Shown here: piece after piece, positions 48,783 through 61,765 of the stretch
Numbering within the stretch: the first letter of the stretch is position 1
Layout: the number at the start of each line of letters is the position of its first letter
Source of the DNA: Sweltsa coloradensis
Taxonomy: Eukaryota > Arthropoda > Insecta > Plecoptera > Chloroperlidae
Reading direction: 5' to 3'
Length of the DNA: 64,000 nt
NCBI GenBank assembly: GCA_024449915.1
Contig: JAMZAV010000302.1
Span: forward strand, 1,178,001-1,242,000
The notes under the pieces: model-generated
Seen by the model: the letters and a program-made list of their open reading frames with translations, nothing else
Told to the model about the DNA's origin: nothing
The model's database searches: none
Made by a program: the position numbers and the translations under genes

Positions 48783-51172
48783 ATTAGCAAGGTAGACCTC
48801 GAGGATAAAACAATTTCTACGACCAATCGTTAAAATTAAATCTGAATAACTCGCATTAAATATGGCGAGCACCGTAAACCTATTGCTTGAAAAGTTGGGA
48901 GAGGTTAACACAGCGACTAACTTTCATAATGTAAACGACCAAACACATTATGTTTGCGAAACACTACGTGTGAAACCAGTGCAACGTTAACGCTTAGATA
49001 TATTTAGTACAGGCCTATCGCATGGGTCAACATTACATGTAACTTGTAGGCAGAACAGCAAAAGTTAAAATATTCAACCCTTTACTTTTAAAGTGGTCGT
49101 AGTTAAAAGGAAAATCAAAACTCGGATGAAAGTACGCAGTATTAACCTGATTCCTTTGTTTTGTGCCATGAGCGACTAAAGCAAACAAAAGCATTAACTT
49201 TTTCAATAACCAGCCTAGAGTTCAAATACTAAGGATTTGCTCAAACCAAATTTAAATTTAAACCTATACATCAGCCTGCCCCCACTAAAGTTCTCAATTA
49301 CCTGTAACGAAGCAAGTATATAACATTATATTGCTTTTACAAGGGATTTTTTTACACACATATGTATGTAGGAATGCCGGTAGGACGAACCCAGTCAACA
49401 AAGAGTTAGATAAGGGGAAGCATTGGGCCAGCATTTAATCCCGGCTATGTACCGTGTTTAAACCCAGCTTTAGCCGCTTGGAAATGAAAGAGGGAATACA
49501 ACTTTCGCGCTTATTAATGCATAAGTTTTGAATTGCTTACGCCAGTAATGTAGCACTTTGGTGCCTAGACCCAACGCAGGCCAGCTTGAGAACCACGGCG
49601 TACCCGAATCACAACTGGAGCGCTGAAGTGTTTAAATTGGAGCGTGGGCGATGCATTATTGAAGATATTTCATCGAAGTCAAATGGCTAAATCTAAATTA
49701 AGAAGCGAGGAGCCTATATAATCTTAGCCACGCCTGCCCCGGCCACTTCTATATTCAGCAGATGCTTCAACAGCTTTCGAGGCTCGAACATAACTTCTGG
49801 TTTATAGGCATCGTTTTAGAACTTAGAGATTGCTTGGTTGTTTCCAAAAATGTGTCATAAATATTGAGAAGTGGATTCTATATTAAAAACAACCTTTTAA
49901 CTTTATACACCATACTTTTGACGACAACCCGTCTTAGGCCTGCAAAAATTTAAAACCCATTTTAAGTGGGATGGCCAAAACCCAGGTTATGCATTTTTAC
50001 GTACACCCCATAACATAAAAACAAAAAACAAGTTATCGTTTCAAGCGAAATTATTGTTCTAAAATTCGAACACACTTTTTATAACAATTTAATGTTAAGA
50101 GATAAAACAAAAAATTTATAAAATGTGATTGAAACTTATTTTAAAATGGTTAACTTTCATCAGATTTCGCCAAGAATCAACTCGCGAGAGAAAATTATGT
50201 AAGTACTCGAAAAGTTTGATGGGTTAAAATCCCAGTCGGGCAAAACTTCTCGGAAATTGCTTTCATTTCAACTTGTTACGTGAGGGTCGGGAATGCTATC
50301 GCCGGAGAGCAGGATACAAATTACAAGTTTCAAAATGAGTGATAGAGGATTCTCAACTTAAGTGCCTGTTTAACGTGCGTTATTCCAGAAGTATAATAGC
50401 GGCACATTAAAGTAATAACGCCAGCTGTTTAAATAATTTTAATTCTCTGACACAAACAAGTAAAAGGTCATTTTTAGATAAGCGGCTCGGCTAACAAAGC
50501 ATTCAAATAATATATATTCCTATATTTTCTCGCTGCGAATTACATGTTTACTACTTCGAGGTATAAAGTTTTAATTTAAAAGCTAGTTTTACAGACGCCT
50601 AGCATCATAGCAGCAATGAACCATGCATTGATGTTCATTTCCATAGTGCATGTATTGTATAGTATAATGTGTCTTGTCGTAGTTGCTATGAGAGACAATA
50701 CATTTTTTTAAATGGCCGGGTTATCAAAACCAAACTCAATCGGAGAACCGCTTTTGAAAACGCCAAAGCGTCAAAAGTTTGACTAGAATAGCCACCCCCT
50801 ATATCAGCCACGTGTGCGGTGACAGAGAACAGATTGATGTAATAATCGACCACGAAAATAACTTCGTCCTGTGACCCCCACACAATATCCTGTGCGTGTT
50901 GTCAGGTTCGATCGGACGTCAGGCTACAAATCATTCACTGCAGCTACGCATGAATCGAGGCGCAACACATACCCCACTCATCGACATCATGAGTCTTAAG
51001 GTGCATGGTTCATGAATAGGGAAATATAACGATTAGCGTTTACAAGACAAAGCCTTTAGAGATAGTTGTACAGTTTTATTTCCATATTTCTGAACCCCTT
51101 TTCAACCGACACCACGTGCGTTTTTACTCGTTTATTTACAAAAAGACGAGAAAATACATCTGAAAACCACAT
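48783..51172. other. No feature recognised
   Basis: AT-rich unique sequence. No exon, RNA gene or repeat supported. Confidence 0.4.
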
Positions 51173-51544
51173 TCACTGCAGGTGGGGAGAATAAAACCCC
51201 GCTCCCGAATTAGATTCAGAATTAACGTTCAAACCACTTCTATCGTAGAACTGTTTGGATGCCAATAGATCCCCTGAACAGATTACCAGGACATGGCAAT
51301 CACTATCACCCATCTCGGTGGATCCGGGCCGAACTAAACTTACACCGGAATCAATCCCTGACTCTGGTGTTTCCAAGAAGCCCCAGGCTCTCATAACATC
51401 CATGGTCGGGTCAGATGTCACGGAGATACCCGGAGAAATAATGCCCGCGCGTATTGGGGTTGAAATGGTGTGGACGTAATGGACGTAATGACGCGCGACA
51501 GAAAACCAGGAGCTGGAGGAAGTATGAAGTAACATATTATTCAT
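51173..51544 (-). CDS. Possible coding exon, unrecognised
   Basis: A minus-strand open frame of 123 codons in a patch distinctly GC-richer than its surroundings. It could be read as an exon from the acceptor-like CTTCCTCCAG (near 51515) to the donor-like CCGGT/GTAAGT (near 51348), giving peptide containing TISTPIRAGIISPGISVTSD and AWGFLETPESGIDSG. The frame stays open past that donor. I recognise no domain. A 74-codon frame on the plus strand overlaps. The support is composition and splice-like ends only. Confidence 0.25.
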   Translation of the reverse strand: MNNMLLHTSSSSWFSVARHYVHYVHTISTPIRAGIISPGISVTSDPTMDVMRAWGFLETPESGIDSGVSLVRPGSTEMGDSDCHVLVICSGDLLASKQFYDRSGLNVNSESNSGAGFYSPHLQ

Positions 51545-52116
51545 AAAGAAACGATGAAAAACTTCACAAGTCGCTTAAGATCACAATACATTACTGTCAG
51601 GTTTTTTCACTTGACCTTTCCACGCGATCGTAGACCGGAGGAATTCATAAATAAATTTAAATACTACGTTGTAAACGCGTAAAAAGAGTTATGAATGATA
51701 TGTTGGATGATTTAGATGGACGTGTGCATTAAAATACCTGAAACTGCCCGTGGAATGCAAGACCCGAATAAAGCACGTTTTGTTATTGGATTTTTAATCT
51801 TGCATTCATTTCTTGATAAATTTTGAAGTGCATTCGAAGAAGCATTCATATATAAACATTGTTGCAATCGGTAACTAATTTATTTCGGTCGCAAAAGACC
51901 GACTTTTACACAAATACATAATTCGTCGTATTGTTCCCCGCATACATTTCTAAGTAAGTATAAAACTTAATTACTCAAAATATTACAACCGGCCAAAGAA
52001 CCATGGCTAGACCCAGTTTACAGGAGCTACGGTTCGTTTACAAATTAATGATGATAGAAACAAACCTTCCAACTATGATGTACTTCGTCGGTATGATTGA
52101 TTACGTGAGACGCCGA
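51545..52116. other. No feature recognised
   Basis: AT-rich. A plus-strand 78-codon ATG frame starting at 52003 runs into the LINE tail and is not supported. Confidence 0.35.
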
Positions 52117-52794
52117 TGTGTATGTTTAATATATTATTATTTTATTATTTATTTCAACAAATCAAGCTACAAAGTACAATGTACACTTAACATGTTTGAA
52201 GAGCAAGAATGCCTGATTCCCTTCATTAAAACTAATTAAAATAACTTAGGCCTAATGTTATTTGAAAACAATGGATAAAATAGTCAATAAATTAACATAA
52301 TGTTGTAGTATCAAAATATGGGAGGCCTCATGTAGTATACCGACACATAAAAACAATTTAACTAAAATATTATTTTATTCTATTCTTGAAATTTGGAGCA
52401 TCTTTGATTTCTAGAGGAATAGTATTCCATAAAGTAACGGCACGGTTATAAAAATGATGTTGATAAATTAATAGATGTTCTAGCACGGGGAGGGTTTAAA
52501 ATTAGGCCAGTATTATGTCGGTTAAACTGTCTTTTCTGAATTGTTATTCTTTTAAAAGGATCAAGGTCAGTAACACCGGTAATTAAGTTACTTAAAAATC
52601 TAACATCAGTTTGTTTACAATAATTTTGTATTGATGGCAGTCCACATTTGTTTAAGCGCTCAGAGGCACTTTCAGAATAAAAAACATTTTTTAAAATAAC
52701 TTTAGTTGCACGGTTTTGAATAACCTCAAGTTTATGCATGTTTAGTTGAGAAGTTGGGTGCCAAGCTGGTAGACCATACGTTAATATAGGGTAC
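52117..52794 (-). mobile_element. 5'-truncated LINE (non-LTR retrotransposon)
   Basis: Minus strand. The 5' end is truncated near 52794 inside the reverse transcriptase ORF, and the 3' end is an AATAATAAAATAA-rich tail near 52120-52150. A 7-bp direct repeat ACGCCGA at 52110-52116 and 52795-52801 may be the target duplication. Truncation at the 5' end with an A-rich 3' tail is the usual product of target-primed reverse transcription. The clade is not assigned beyond the CR1/L2/Jockey-like look of the C-terminal region. Confidence 0.8.
52381..52792 (-). pseudogene. LINE reverse transcriptase C-terminal fragment, frameshifted
   Basis: The minus-strand frame encodes YPILTYGLPAWHPTSQLNMH, LEVIQNRATKVIL and continues to about residue 116. 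Then the homology shifts frame (near 52470) to QHHFYNRAVTLWNTIPLEIK and DAPNFKNR. These are typical of the region after the RT fingers/palm in non-LTR elements ('Y-LP-W-P------L--IQNRA---I' and 'FFNR---LWN-LP--I'). The catalytic YADD region lies upstream and is absent. Frameshift plus truncation means it is inactive. Confidence 0.85.
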
Positions 52795-52801
52795 ACGCCG
52801 A

Positions 52802-54223
52802 CGCCACCTGCGTTTACGTGCTTCCAAAACTGATTGTAAATATATCAAACGTCAAGTGTGTGCACTACAAAGACGAAACGGACACAACACATAATTCAAA
52901 ATTAATTTTGAACACGAAAAAAAGATCAAAATGCTGATTTAAAAAAAAATGTTAATATATCAATGTTAAACAAGACTATTTCGAAACGTAGTAACTTGGA
53001 TTACATTTCTGAAGACTGATTGTTTACAATTATATATAAACTGCAGTCAGGAAGGTGTGGATTTGTGCCATGCCTACCACCTTAGCCTGTTAGGGTAGTG
53101 AGGGGTTAAATGTGTGTATTTTATTTTAACCATAACTGTACAGTCACCCCACAACTTCGCATTTGCATCTCACGATCGACACGCATCAATTATTTGAACA
53201 CGCACGGGGCTTTCCTTCTAGTCATGTGTGTACGGGAAATAAGGTAGCAACTCTGTTGTGGTTACTCGAAGATAGTATTCTAACGCGAGTCTCGTTATCA
53301 GCTGCACAACAGCGTCGTCGTTCGGCGCTATCTGGCGGCCGCCGAGCGAACTACTCGCGACAATGCATGCTAGGTGCGTTCGAGCATTGGTCGGAACGAA
53401 CAAATCTCTAGAACATTCTTAAAATGAATAAAAGCATAAAAATATTATAAAGAAGAAGAATAAAGGAAGCTCGTAAAAAAGGGAAAGCGTTTCAACGAAA
53501 AGTAGGCAGGAATAAATTCAACAGAAAAAACGGTTCTGCAATAGAAAACGCAGAATATACGGTTGAAAAGTGTCGGAAGAAAAGAAGTTTCGCGAGATGT
53601 AAAATAGAAATGGGACGTGAATTCTTGGCCAAATGGACGGCTACGTTATATGCATGACGTCGAGCTATCGATGTGTTAAACCGAACTCTAAAGGTCAGTG
53701 TGGGGTCGCCACAAGGCGTGAGTGCTCTTAGGGACAGGAGCAGACGACAACACTTGTAGGCCCTACACGGCTCATGCATCGCCGTCGTAACATCCTCCTC
53801 AACCAACGAGAGCTTTCCATTAATCTTAATTAAAAAATTCCTGATTGTGAGTGAGCAGCCAATTCTTCGTCGTAAGTTAGGTTAGCTGCGTGATCCTCGC
53901 AAAGCATTTATGAGAGGCGCAATGACGAGAACATGCTCTCTACAACAGTGTACGAGCCAAATAACGTGTAATTCCGTAGATTGCTCCAACTCGTAGGGAG
54001 AGTGCTTCAACTTGGAAATATGCGTCGTCTCTGGGCTACGCGGAAAGACGCGATGTTTTCAGCAGAGAGCAATCAAGCTCACGTGATGGTCGAGTTTACG
54101 GCGTACAGGGCACATGTGTAGACGTGCGTGTCGTATATCTAACTATAGAGTATGGTAAGGGTGCAGGAGTATTTTACAAGCGTGAATAGTAACTGAAATA
54201 ACAGCATGATCAGTAACTTGTAT
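52802..54223. other. No gene recognised; CpG-rich patch at 53280-53400
   Basis: The patch near 53310-53370 (CGGCGCTATCTGGCGGCCGC) has promoter/insulator-like composition, and short frames on both strands overlap it. No start or donor pairing is supported. Confidence 0.35.
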
Positions 54224-54231
54224 ACTATAGA

Positions 54232-55898
54232 TAGAGATGTGCAAAAATGGTGACAACGAAATTCGCGAATTTTTATGGATGAGCGTAGCGAGCGTAGCGA
54301 GCGAAGCGAAGATTCCATTTCACTACACTGGAGAAAAAAATCCGGAATGTTTTTTTTCTTTCTTTTTCTTTTTTTGGTGTATTTTTGTGTGTCTGTGAAC
54401 ACGATTTCGGCTAAACCGATACTCCGATTGCGATGAAATTTTATGGAGACCTTCGAAATCTCTGAACTTAGAACTGCACCGTAGGAAAAATCGATAAAAA
54501 AATATTTCTCTTGAAAATCGCAATTTTACGATTTTTTGTTTTTCTTTTTTGTTTTTGTTTGTATTTTTGTGTGTTTGTTAACACGATTCCGGCTAAACCG
54601 ATACTCCAATTGCGATGAAATTTTCTGGAGACCTTTGAAATCTTTGAACTTAGAACTGCCACCTTTTTGAGCGCAATCGAAAAATTATTTCTCATGAAAA
54701 TCGCAATTTTACGATTTTTTTTCGTTTTTCTTGTTTTTTCTGTTTGTATTTTTGTGTGTTTGTTAACACGATTCCAGCTAAACCGATACTCCAATTGCGA
54801 TGAAATTTTTTGGAGACCTTCGAAATCTTTGAACTTAGACCTGCCACGTTTTTGGGTACAATCGAAGAAATATTTCTCATGAATATCGTACTTTTACGAT
54901 TTTTTTCGATTTTTAGTGCGATATTTTCGTGACATTTGGGCCGATTCTGACCAAACGGGTGGGGCTACAACGTTCATATTTCACATGGACATTAAGGTAA
55001 TGGTGATGTATTGCTTTTTGAAAGAAAACGTTGAAAAAGTTAGCCAGAATCCATATAAATTAAGGTTTTAATATGAGTTTTTTTGAGGTTTATAATAACA
55101 ATTAACAAGTAACAATAAAAACTTGACGACAATCACCTACAATGCATTCAAAAAGCACTTGCAAAGGAAAAGTGGTCCTAAACAAACTAAAAACTTACAA
55201 AAACGCTCATTCATCAACGCGGCGGGACTTAAGCGTTTTCCTAGTTTAAAGTTGCAATAATCCCTTCAAATTCAGTTTGCACATGAATCTCATGAATTTG
55301 ATTGAATGGTACCCAATTCGCGAAATTTCGCGAAATTTTAGTTGATACCGCGAACTAGTGGCGAAATTAGCAATTATGTCCTTTCATGCGAATTAGGTAC
55401 GAATTTAAAAAAAAATTCAAAATTTCAAAGTTTTGGTGGAGGTGCCGGGTCGAAGTCGAAATTAAATTTAATAATGGCTGGTACATATGGTGGAGGTGCC
55501 GGGTCATACAATGCGATTGTGAGATCGTAATAATCGTTTGAACGAGAGTAAGCTCAAAATACTTCACATCCACATCAAAAGATATTACATAAAAAATGCA
55601 TAATTTCGTAAATTTGGTGGAGGTGCCGGGTAGACGAATTTGATTCTGGTAAAAACTGTCGGAAACTTTGAAAACTGAAGGCTGAAATTGAGCTTAAAAT
55701 TAAAACTGATCCTGAACTTCACTCTCATGAGCTTGTTTTTCTTTCAAATCAGAAAAATCAATCAAATTATCCTAAACTTTTTTTTTTAAAGTTGTGTATC
55801 AGAAAATTGTGTTTTTTGGTAAATCGCGACAAATCGCAATTTTTTTATTTTAAGGCGCGAATTTTCTAATTTTAAAAAACCATTTTTGCACATCTCTA
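54232..55898 (+). mobile_element. hAT element interrupted by a Helentron-like insertion
   Basis: Termini TAGAGATGTGCAAAAATGG and its complement, with a perfect 8-bp target duplication ACTATAGA at 54224-54231 and 55899-55906. Without the insertion at 54276-55244 it is about 700 bp and co-linear (reversed) with 47107-47829. It contains three copies of GGTGGAGGTGCCGGGT (55435, 55489, 55616). Confidence 0.9.
54276..55244 (+). mobile_element. Helentron-like element nested in hAT (969 bp), mosaic interior
   Basis: Starts TGGATGAGCG with two GTAGCGAGC units. Ends TCATCAACGCGGCGGGAC, GCGTT, TTTCCTAG, then T. The hAT copy at 47107-47829 shows the target was a poly-T run (GAATTTTTTTAAAG), so insertion was at T^T with no target duplication. 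The interior has three tandem modules of about 190 bp, each beginning ACACGATT(T/C)C(G/A)GCTAAACC (about 54398, 54582, 54768). The third passes into GGTACAATCGAAGAAATATT, the sequence of the 1-1036/1548-2100 subfamily. It is thus a hybrid of two subfamilies. Confidence 0.85.
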
Positions 55899-55906
55899 AC
55901 TATAGA

Positions 55907-58900
55907 TACTAATAATAATGAACGTACATAAAACAACGGGTATATTAACGATTAGATACGACAAACCAAATACATTGTCTGCTATTTCATGTAACAATAA
56001 TCGTAACTATAAAATTTGACAATTAAGTAGTCAAGTATATTTTAAGATACGTTTACGTTCATAAAACATTTTTCTTTAAAACGAAAATTTTAATCATACT
56101 AACAAAAGCCTTGAAATGCCACGTGTTCCGCTTAAACGGTATATCAACTCAATTGGCAGAGCTTTAAAAGTTGAATATTTCATGAGTGTCATCTGGACCA
56201 GTAGCGCGCGCATAAATTACTTCTCCATTGCAAGTACGACAAGAAGAGCGAGCGAGCCACATTTAGTTCAGTTTAGGGCGACTTGTGGTCACAAGATAAA
56301 GGGACGGACTTGCCGGATTTACAACAGGCCGTGTTAATTATACCTATGTCTTGGCATCGCAATAAACCACGATGGTATGTTAAGCTGCGGGACTGAAGCA
56401 CCGGCATAAGTCTTGCGTCAGGCTTAAATACAAGCGGTAGAAACAAGTAATTAGGATCAAAGCAATGTTTTCTCTTCCTAAACAACGTTCAACAGGGTGG
56501 CGTGGTCAAAGAACTGCATAGTTTTCAAGTTCACATACGAACGTAGGATTCTTAAAATCTACATTACCATATGGAACATTAAAGCTGGCTAACGTAACGT
56601 GACTGTAATACACCTATTACATATACGCGGTATAATTATAATTTTCGGGTTTATCAGGGAATTTTTAAACAACGTTTCGGGCCAAAAAATTTAAAAAAAT
56701 AATTATGAAAATGTCACATTATCCGTGGAAAAACTTCATAAAATCCACAAATAGTGATATCACTATTATGATAATTGAGAAAAGTTGAAAAATACTAATA
56801 ATTATGTATTCTTCACGCAAAGGAGAAAATATCAAACGAACGTATAAGTAGACACGGCGAATGAGTCTCCGACTGTCGCATTATAATATCAAAATGAAAA
56901 CCCCTCAGTGACTGAGAATCAGTTATTTGGGACATGTCACTGCCTACGTGCGCCGCTTACGAAGTATGTTTCGCATGCTTCGAGATTCTTCGCTACAATT
57001 AATGTTCAACTTTCGAGAATATTTATCTGAAAAAGAAATTAATGTTTGAGCAGTAACTTCTTACAGGTGAAGGCGACGCCCGACGCTAATATATTGATAA
57101 CTTGCCGCGCTCTGAAACATCAAGTTGGTTCCGTAACATTCCTCGCTCTAGGAAGACAATTAAAACCAAAGTTTCTTACGGGGACGTAACTTTACAAAGT
57201 TGCTTCATACTAATGCGAAGTAATGCGACTAGCGCAAACCGTGGGTCACCCAGAGGGCTCATTTAAATGATTCAACACTATCGCACTATACTTTACCACA
57301 CTTGGCTGTAGCCTACACCCTTGTCGCATGCCCGACCACACAACTAACAAGATAAAACAACATGATTACGAGACAAAACTTGTGCAAGAGACAAGTCGTT
57401 AATGCATAACATGATGCTTTCCAGTGTATAGGCTATAGTGTAAACACATTTACTGTGCTTCTGCTACTAGCGAGCCATACTGCAAAAAAGAGTTGTAACG
57501 TTTTTGTTTGTTTTTTGAACTGCAACATATCAGGCACACATAATAAAAGTATTACTTACATTGCTGAAGAGTCATCTCTTCGAAACGCAACTAATTGGTC
57601 CACGAAAACACAAACATCAACTGAATAATTGACGTGATAATTAAAGTGTTTTAAAACGTTTTGGTGGACCTACATATAGTTGATAATGCTAAACAGACCA
57701 GAAACCAACATTTGAGAACATTTTGCTTCACATCACTTACAACAGAAATAAATAAACATAGATTGATCGTTTAAAAAATTTAATATTTTTTCACCAATCA
57801 AGTACGAAAAATATACTATTTTAGTGTTCTTTGATACATAAAACTACAAAAAAAAAACGAAACATTTACACCCCCCAATAAAATTATTAAATTGCGTATG
57901 TACCCGGTACGCACTGACACAAGTCATATGTTTCTGTGACGAAACGCATCGCTCTAAATACTGATAAGAGAAAACAATTAACGACGTGGCACAGCTAAGT
58001 CCTATAGTGAGACGCGGGTATAATGGGTCGCGGATTGGGTTAACATGATCAACGATCGATCGCTCTCCGAGGAAGTAGTAAGGAAACCAAACTTCCGTGA
58101 ACTTGTTAATCGAACTAGAAGTGAGAGCCAAGAGATAGGGAACGCTGTTGACCTCCGGCGTCTCGAGAGCAGCCCGGGTGTAGCCAGGGAACAGACCGAG
58201 TGTAGCCAGAGTACAACCCAGGTCGGCGATACACTTAGTGTCTAAAATACGCGTTCGTAGCCAGACCATAAGATATTAGTATAATTATTAGTCTAAATTA
58301 TGAGTTGCCGCTAAGTAATAACTCATTTTTACCATTATACACTACACAGTATTAATTTCTGCCGTTATAAAGGAATTGTATAACTGGTAGGCATAACACT
58401 CAAAGTATACGTCCAACGACCTATTTTCATTCAATACCGGTTGAAGTAACAAACATCTACCACATTAACGTATTTTTTTATTTTAACACAAAAACGAAAG
58501 TAATGTAAAATTCATATGGCAGTCTTTTATATAAAAAATATATCAAATAACTTGGCATCCTCCGTCAAACGTAAAATAACTATTTGCCTACAATAGGTTC
58601 GATCCGAGTCGGTTGTATTTTAACAATGATTGATAACGGTAAAAAATATATTGAAACTAGCAAGATAATATAGAACATGGTTGAAGACTTGTGTTTCGAT
58701 GCGTAATAACGTGCAATTTAGATGAATGCACGTTATCTCATAAATGCGCCGTTCTAGACTTGATATGACGTCCTTTCATGTTATTCATAAGAGCACTGAA
58801 CTCAAGATTGTAATATTGCGACTGTCGCAAGCGGCAAACACCAATTTTAAAGGAAACTCGAAAGGGCTTCTTTTAAAAGTAAAACAAAATTTGATAAAGA

Positions 58901-59149
58901 CTGACTCGGCTACAAAGGAATAGTTCACTTCGAAGCGTCGAGCATTTCTAGCAAGATTATTCTATAGAAATAATACATGCGTAGTGTTCGTTTGCTGCTT
59001 TCATAGCGTGTTATTCACAGCATATTACCTGTTTCGCCAAGTTGCTTTGGAGCGAGTGTGACGGTAGGAGAATCTTTACAACACACTACACGTGCAAAAA
59101 GGTACGCTGCTACGTCGAGAGGAAAGAGAAACAAACTTTCTATTCCGAT
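55907..59149. other. No gene recognised
   Basis: AT-rich unique sequence. The 141-codon minus-strand frame at 57844-58269 has no recognisable domain. A CAGCAAT/GTAAGT donor-like end near 57560 follows a 5-codon ATG frame and is not called. Confidence 0.35.
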
Positions 59150-59165
59150 GGTGGAGGTGCCGGGT
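59150..59165 (+). repeat. 16-bp GGTGGAGGTGCCGGGT word, isolated copy
   Basis: Exact match to the word in the hAT elements and minisatellite, with unrelated flanks. Confidence 0.8.
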
Positions 59166-61765
59166 ATGGAATAACGATAAAACTTCCAATACTGAAAAGC
59201 TGAATTTGTGTCTAGATGTTAAAATGATGGGTTTTGTGAAAACACAATTCAATTGGGGAAATGTTCATGCATATGAAACACGGTATAATTCAAGGAGGGG
59301 GTGAACATAAAGAAAATGTTTCCCTACCCTACACGCTACCGTGATAGCCATTCAGACCGTCAATCTGAGTTGGAGGTAAATCTCCATCAGACAAGCAAAT
59401 TTCAGTTTACACCTTCAAGAAAAACACCAGTGAAGCTACAAAGAGTTGTTTTGAGGTACAACTCTAGGCATACGAGTGAAATTCGTTCTCGTACTCAAAA
59501 GCCAGGAAACTAGTAGGCTGGAAGTAGCCTGTCGTTACCCGCTTTACGTTGATCAGTAGGCCTACTTCGCACTCGAAACTGCTCAACGGATATTCATTAA
59601 TGATGGTGTTTTGTGGTAAAGTATTTTAATACCTCATAAGTGCTCTGCAGTTGTACTTCAGTGCAAACGTTGAAGATGCAATTGAAACATGATGAAAAGC
59701 TGTTTTACAGAGTACATGGTTGCTGTCGTATCGAATACAAAGATATTATAAATATTAACATTAGTAATTTTCGCAATTTTAAAAACACAGATTATATCAT
59801 TAAAAATAACCAGTATTTTTAGGTTTAAGGACTGGAATATGCATACATTTAATTAATGTGCACGATTTAGAATATTCGCAATTTACAAGTAAAGCGAATC
59901 CTTTTAATCTTTTATATAAATTTACATCGTATTCAGTAAATCTAATTAGGAAATTTCTAAATTCCAAACCATAGGCTACTTAAATAAATACTTGACTTTC
60001 CTGCTAGTCAAATCACTTCCACCACTCCACGCGTTTCTCTTGAATGATCTGATGTCTGATGCGATTTCTCATGCGGGCCTGATCCCCGAATATCTCCCCG
60101 TGCACAGTAGGCATAAACTTAAGTATACGAATAATGAACACAATGTATTAGCCCCATTAAAATATAACGCTCAACTTAACTCTCCAATTAAATTACAAAT
60201 GCGGTAAATTGCATATCGGCTGCGCAAACATGGAACTCACTATAAGGACCTGCCGAGAAGCTACAATTACCATACTTAATGTGACGAAGAAACACTTGTT
60301 AATGCTCACAAGTCACAACATTAGTCGAGCATAATAACAATGCTATGCACGTGCAGGAGCGGGAACGAACTGATATTGAGGAAAAAATTTGATATCATTT
60401 AAGTTGATGTTATTCAAGTATAAAGACTCTGAAAATGTATTCAATTTCGACTTATCAAGTGTATAGGCTTATAACTTGTCATTATCAGTACTAGTTTGTA
60501 CGGCGGATGTACGTAGGAAAATGATGCGAGTTTCATGAATCAATTTCCACTTTCCTACTCAATATTGCATAAAGAAGATCAGTTCTATACAATTAAGGAA
60601 TACTGAACAGAGCACAGACATTAGGTCCAAGCATAGTAAGATCAAAGATCACCTAACAATAACTATATTGTATGCTGGGTATATTCTAGGTGTGCGTATT
60701 ACGAACGGGGTCTTTGGATTCTGGACGGATGATGGTAGTCATCCACTAACAATCAAGACAATACAACATTTCGCATCACACGAGAAATGAGTATAATACT
60801 AATTACCATCGATCCTACATTCGTGACAAGTTGAATTAATCAAGTCAGCCAGGCTGCAAGTGTAGGCTACAATAATGTGTTAACGTGCCTATGAAATCAG
60901 CTTCGAATTACTAGGATTCCGACGAACAGAACCGTGACAATAACTAATTTACATCACGTATTGTGAGCCCAGATACGATTGTCATTTATCAACTACGAGC
61001 AAGGGGTGGGTGTAAAAGAAGCAAATGTTATCGTCGGCATGCACGGGGCAACGGTTGGGCCTGATAGCACACCGGTTAAAACACCAAAGTGATGAAAATG
61101 ACCGATCTGTCAGTATGTCAGAATTTAGCCGACATCAAAGAAGCACACATCAAATGGACGATCAACGGCTTCGAAACTACATTATGACCATGAGCGTGCT
61201 GTAGAACATTATTGCTAACTATTGGAAAATATACGAACTATTACTTATTTACATATTCAAATAACGCGAACACATAAAGAAAGCATTGGTCATTTGCGAC
61301 AACTTAGAATAAATAATAAATTGACAAATCACACACGAACATAAATGCCTTAATTAAGCCTGAGCATTATTTCACATTATGAAAGGACAACTACCCAAAA
61401 ACAAAATGGATTAACCACTTTCAAACAACACAATAAATAATATCCAAGCCTATTATCGACCATGTAGTCGGGTAGCGGACTGGAAAATCCCACCAGTCTC
61501 TTGAGCCCTAAAACACTATATTGAATTAAAATTATATACAGGCAATTAAGGACATCGTCGGGGCTGGATTATTACAACAAGTTTCAGTACACTTTGGATA
61601 GGCATTCTTCGATAGGCTCAAAACTTGGGTGAATCGCTTTCGGATATCAGGTGCGACGATACGAGTACAATAGTCACTAGATTAGATTCACAGATCGACC
61701 GTTACTTGAAGTATATTCTCGGTACTTATATAGTCAAGCGGATAAGAGGGCAATACAAGAACAAT
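59166..61765. other. No feature recognised
   Basis: AT-rich DNA with no supported exon or repeat. Confidence 0.35.

Noticed and set aside
56138..56165. tRNA-like CAACTCAATTGGCAGAGC
   Set aside because: Looks like an A box and D arm, but no B box or acceptor stem follows.
57844..58269. A 141-codon minus-strand ORF
   Set aside because: No recognisable domain; a length expected by chance in a window of this size.
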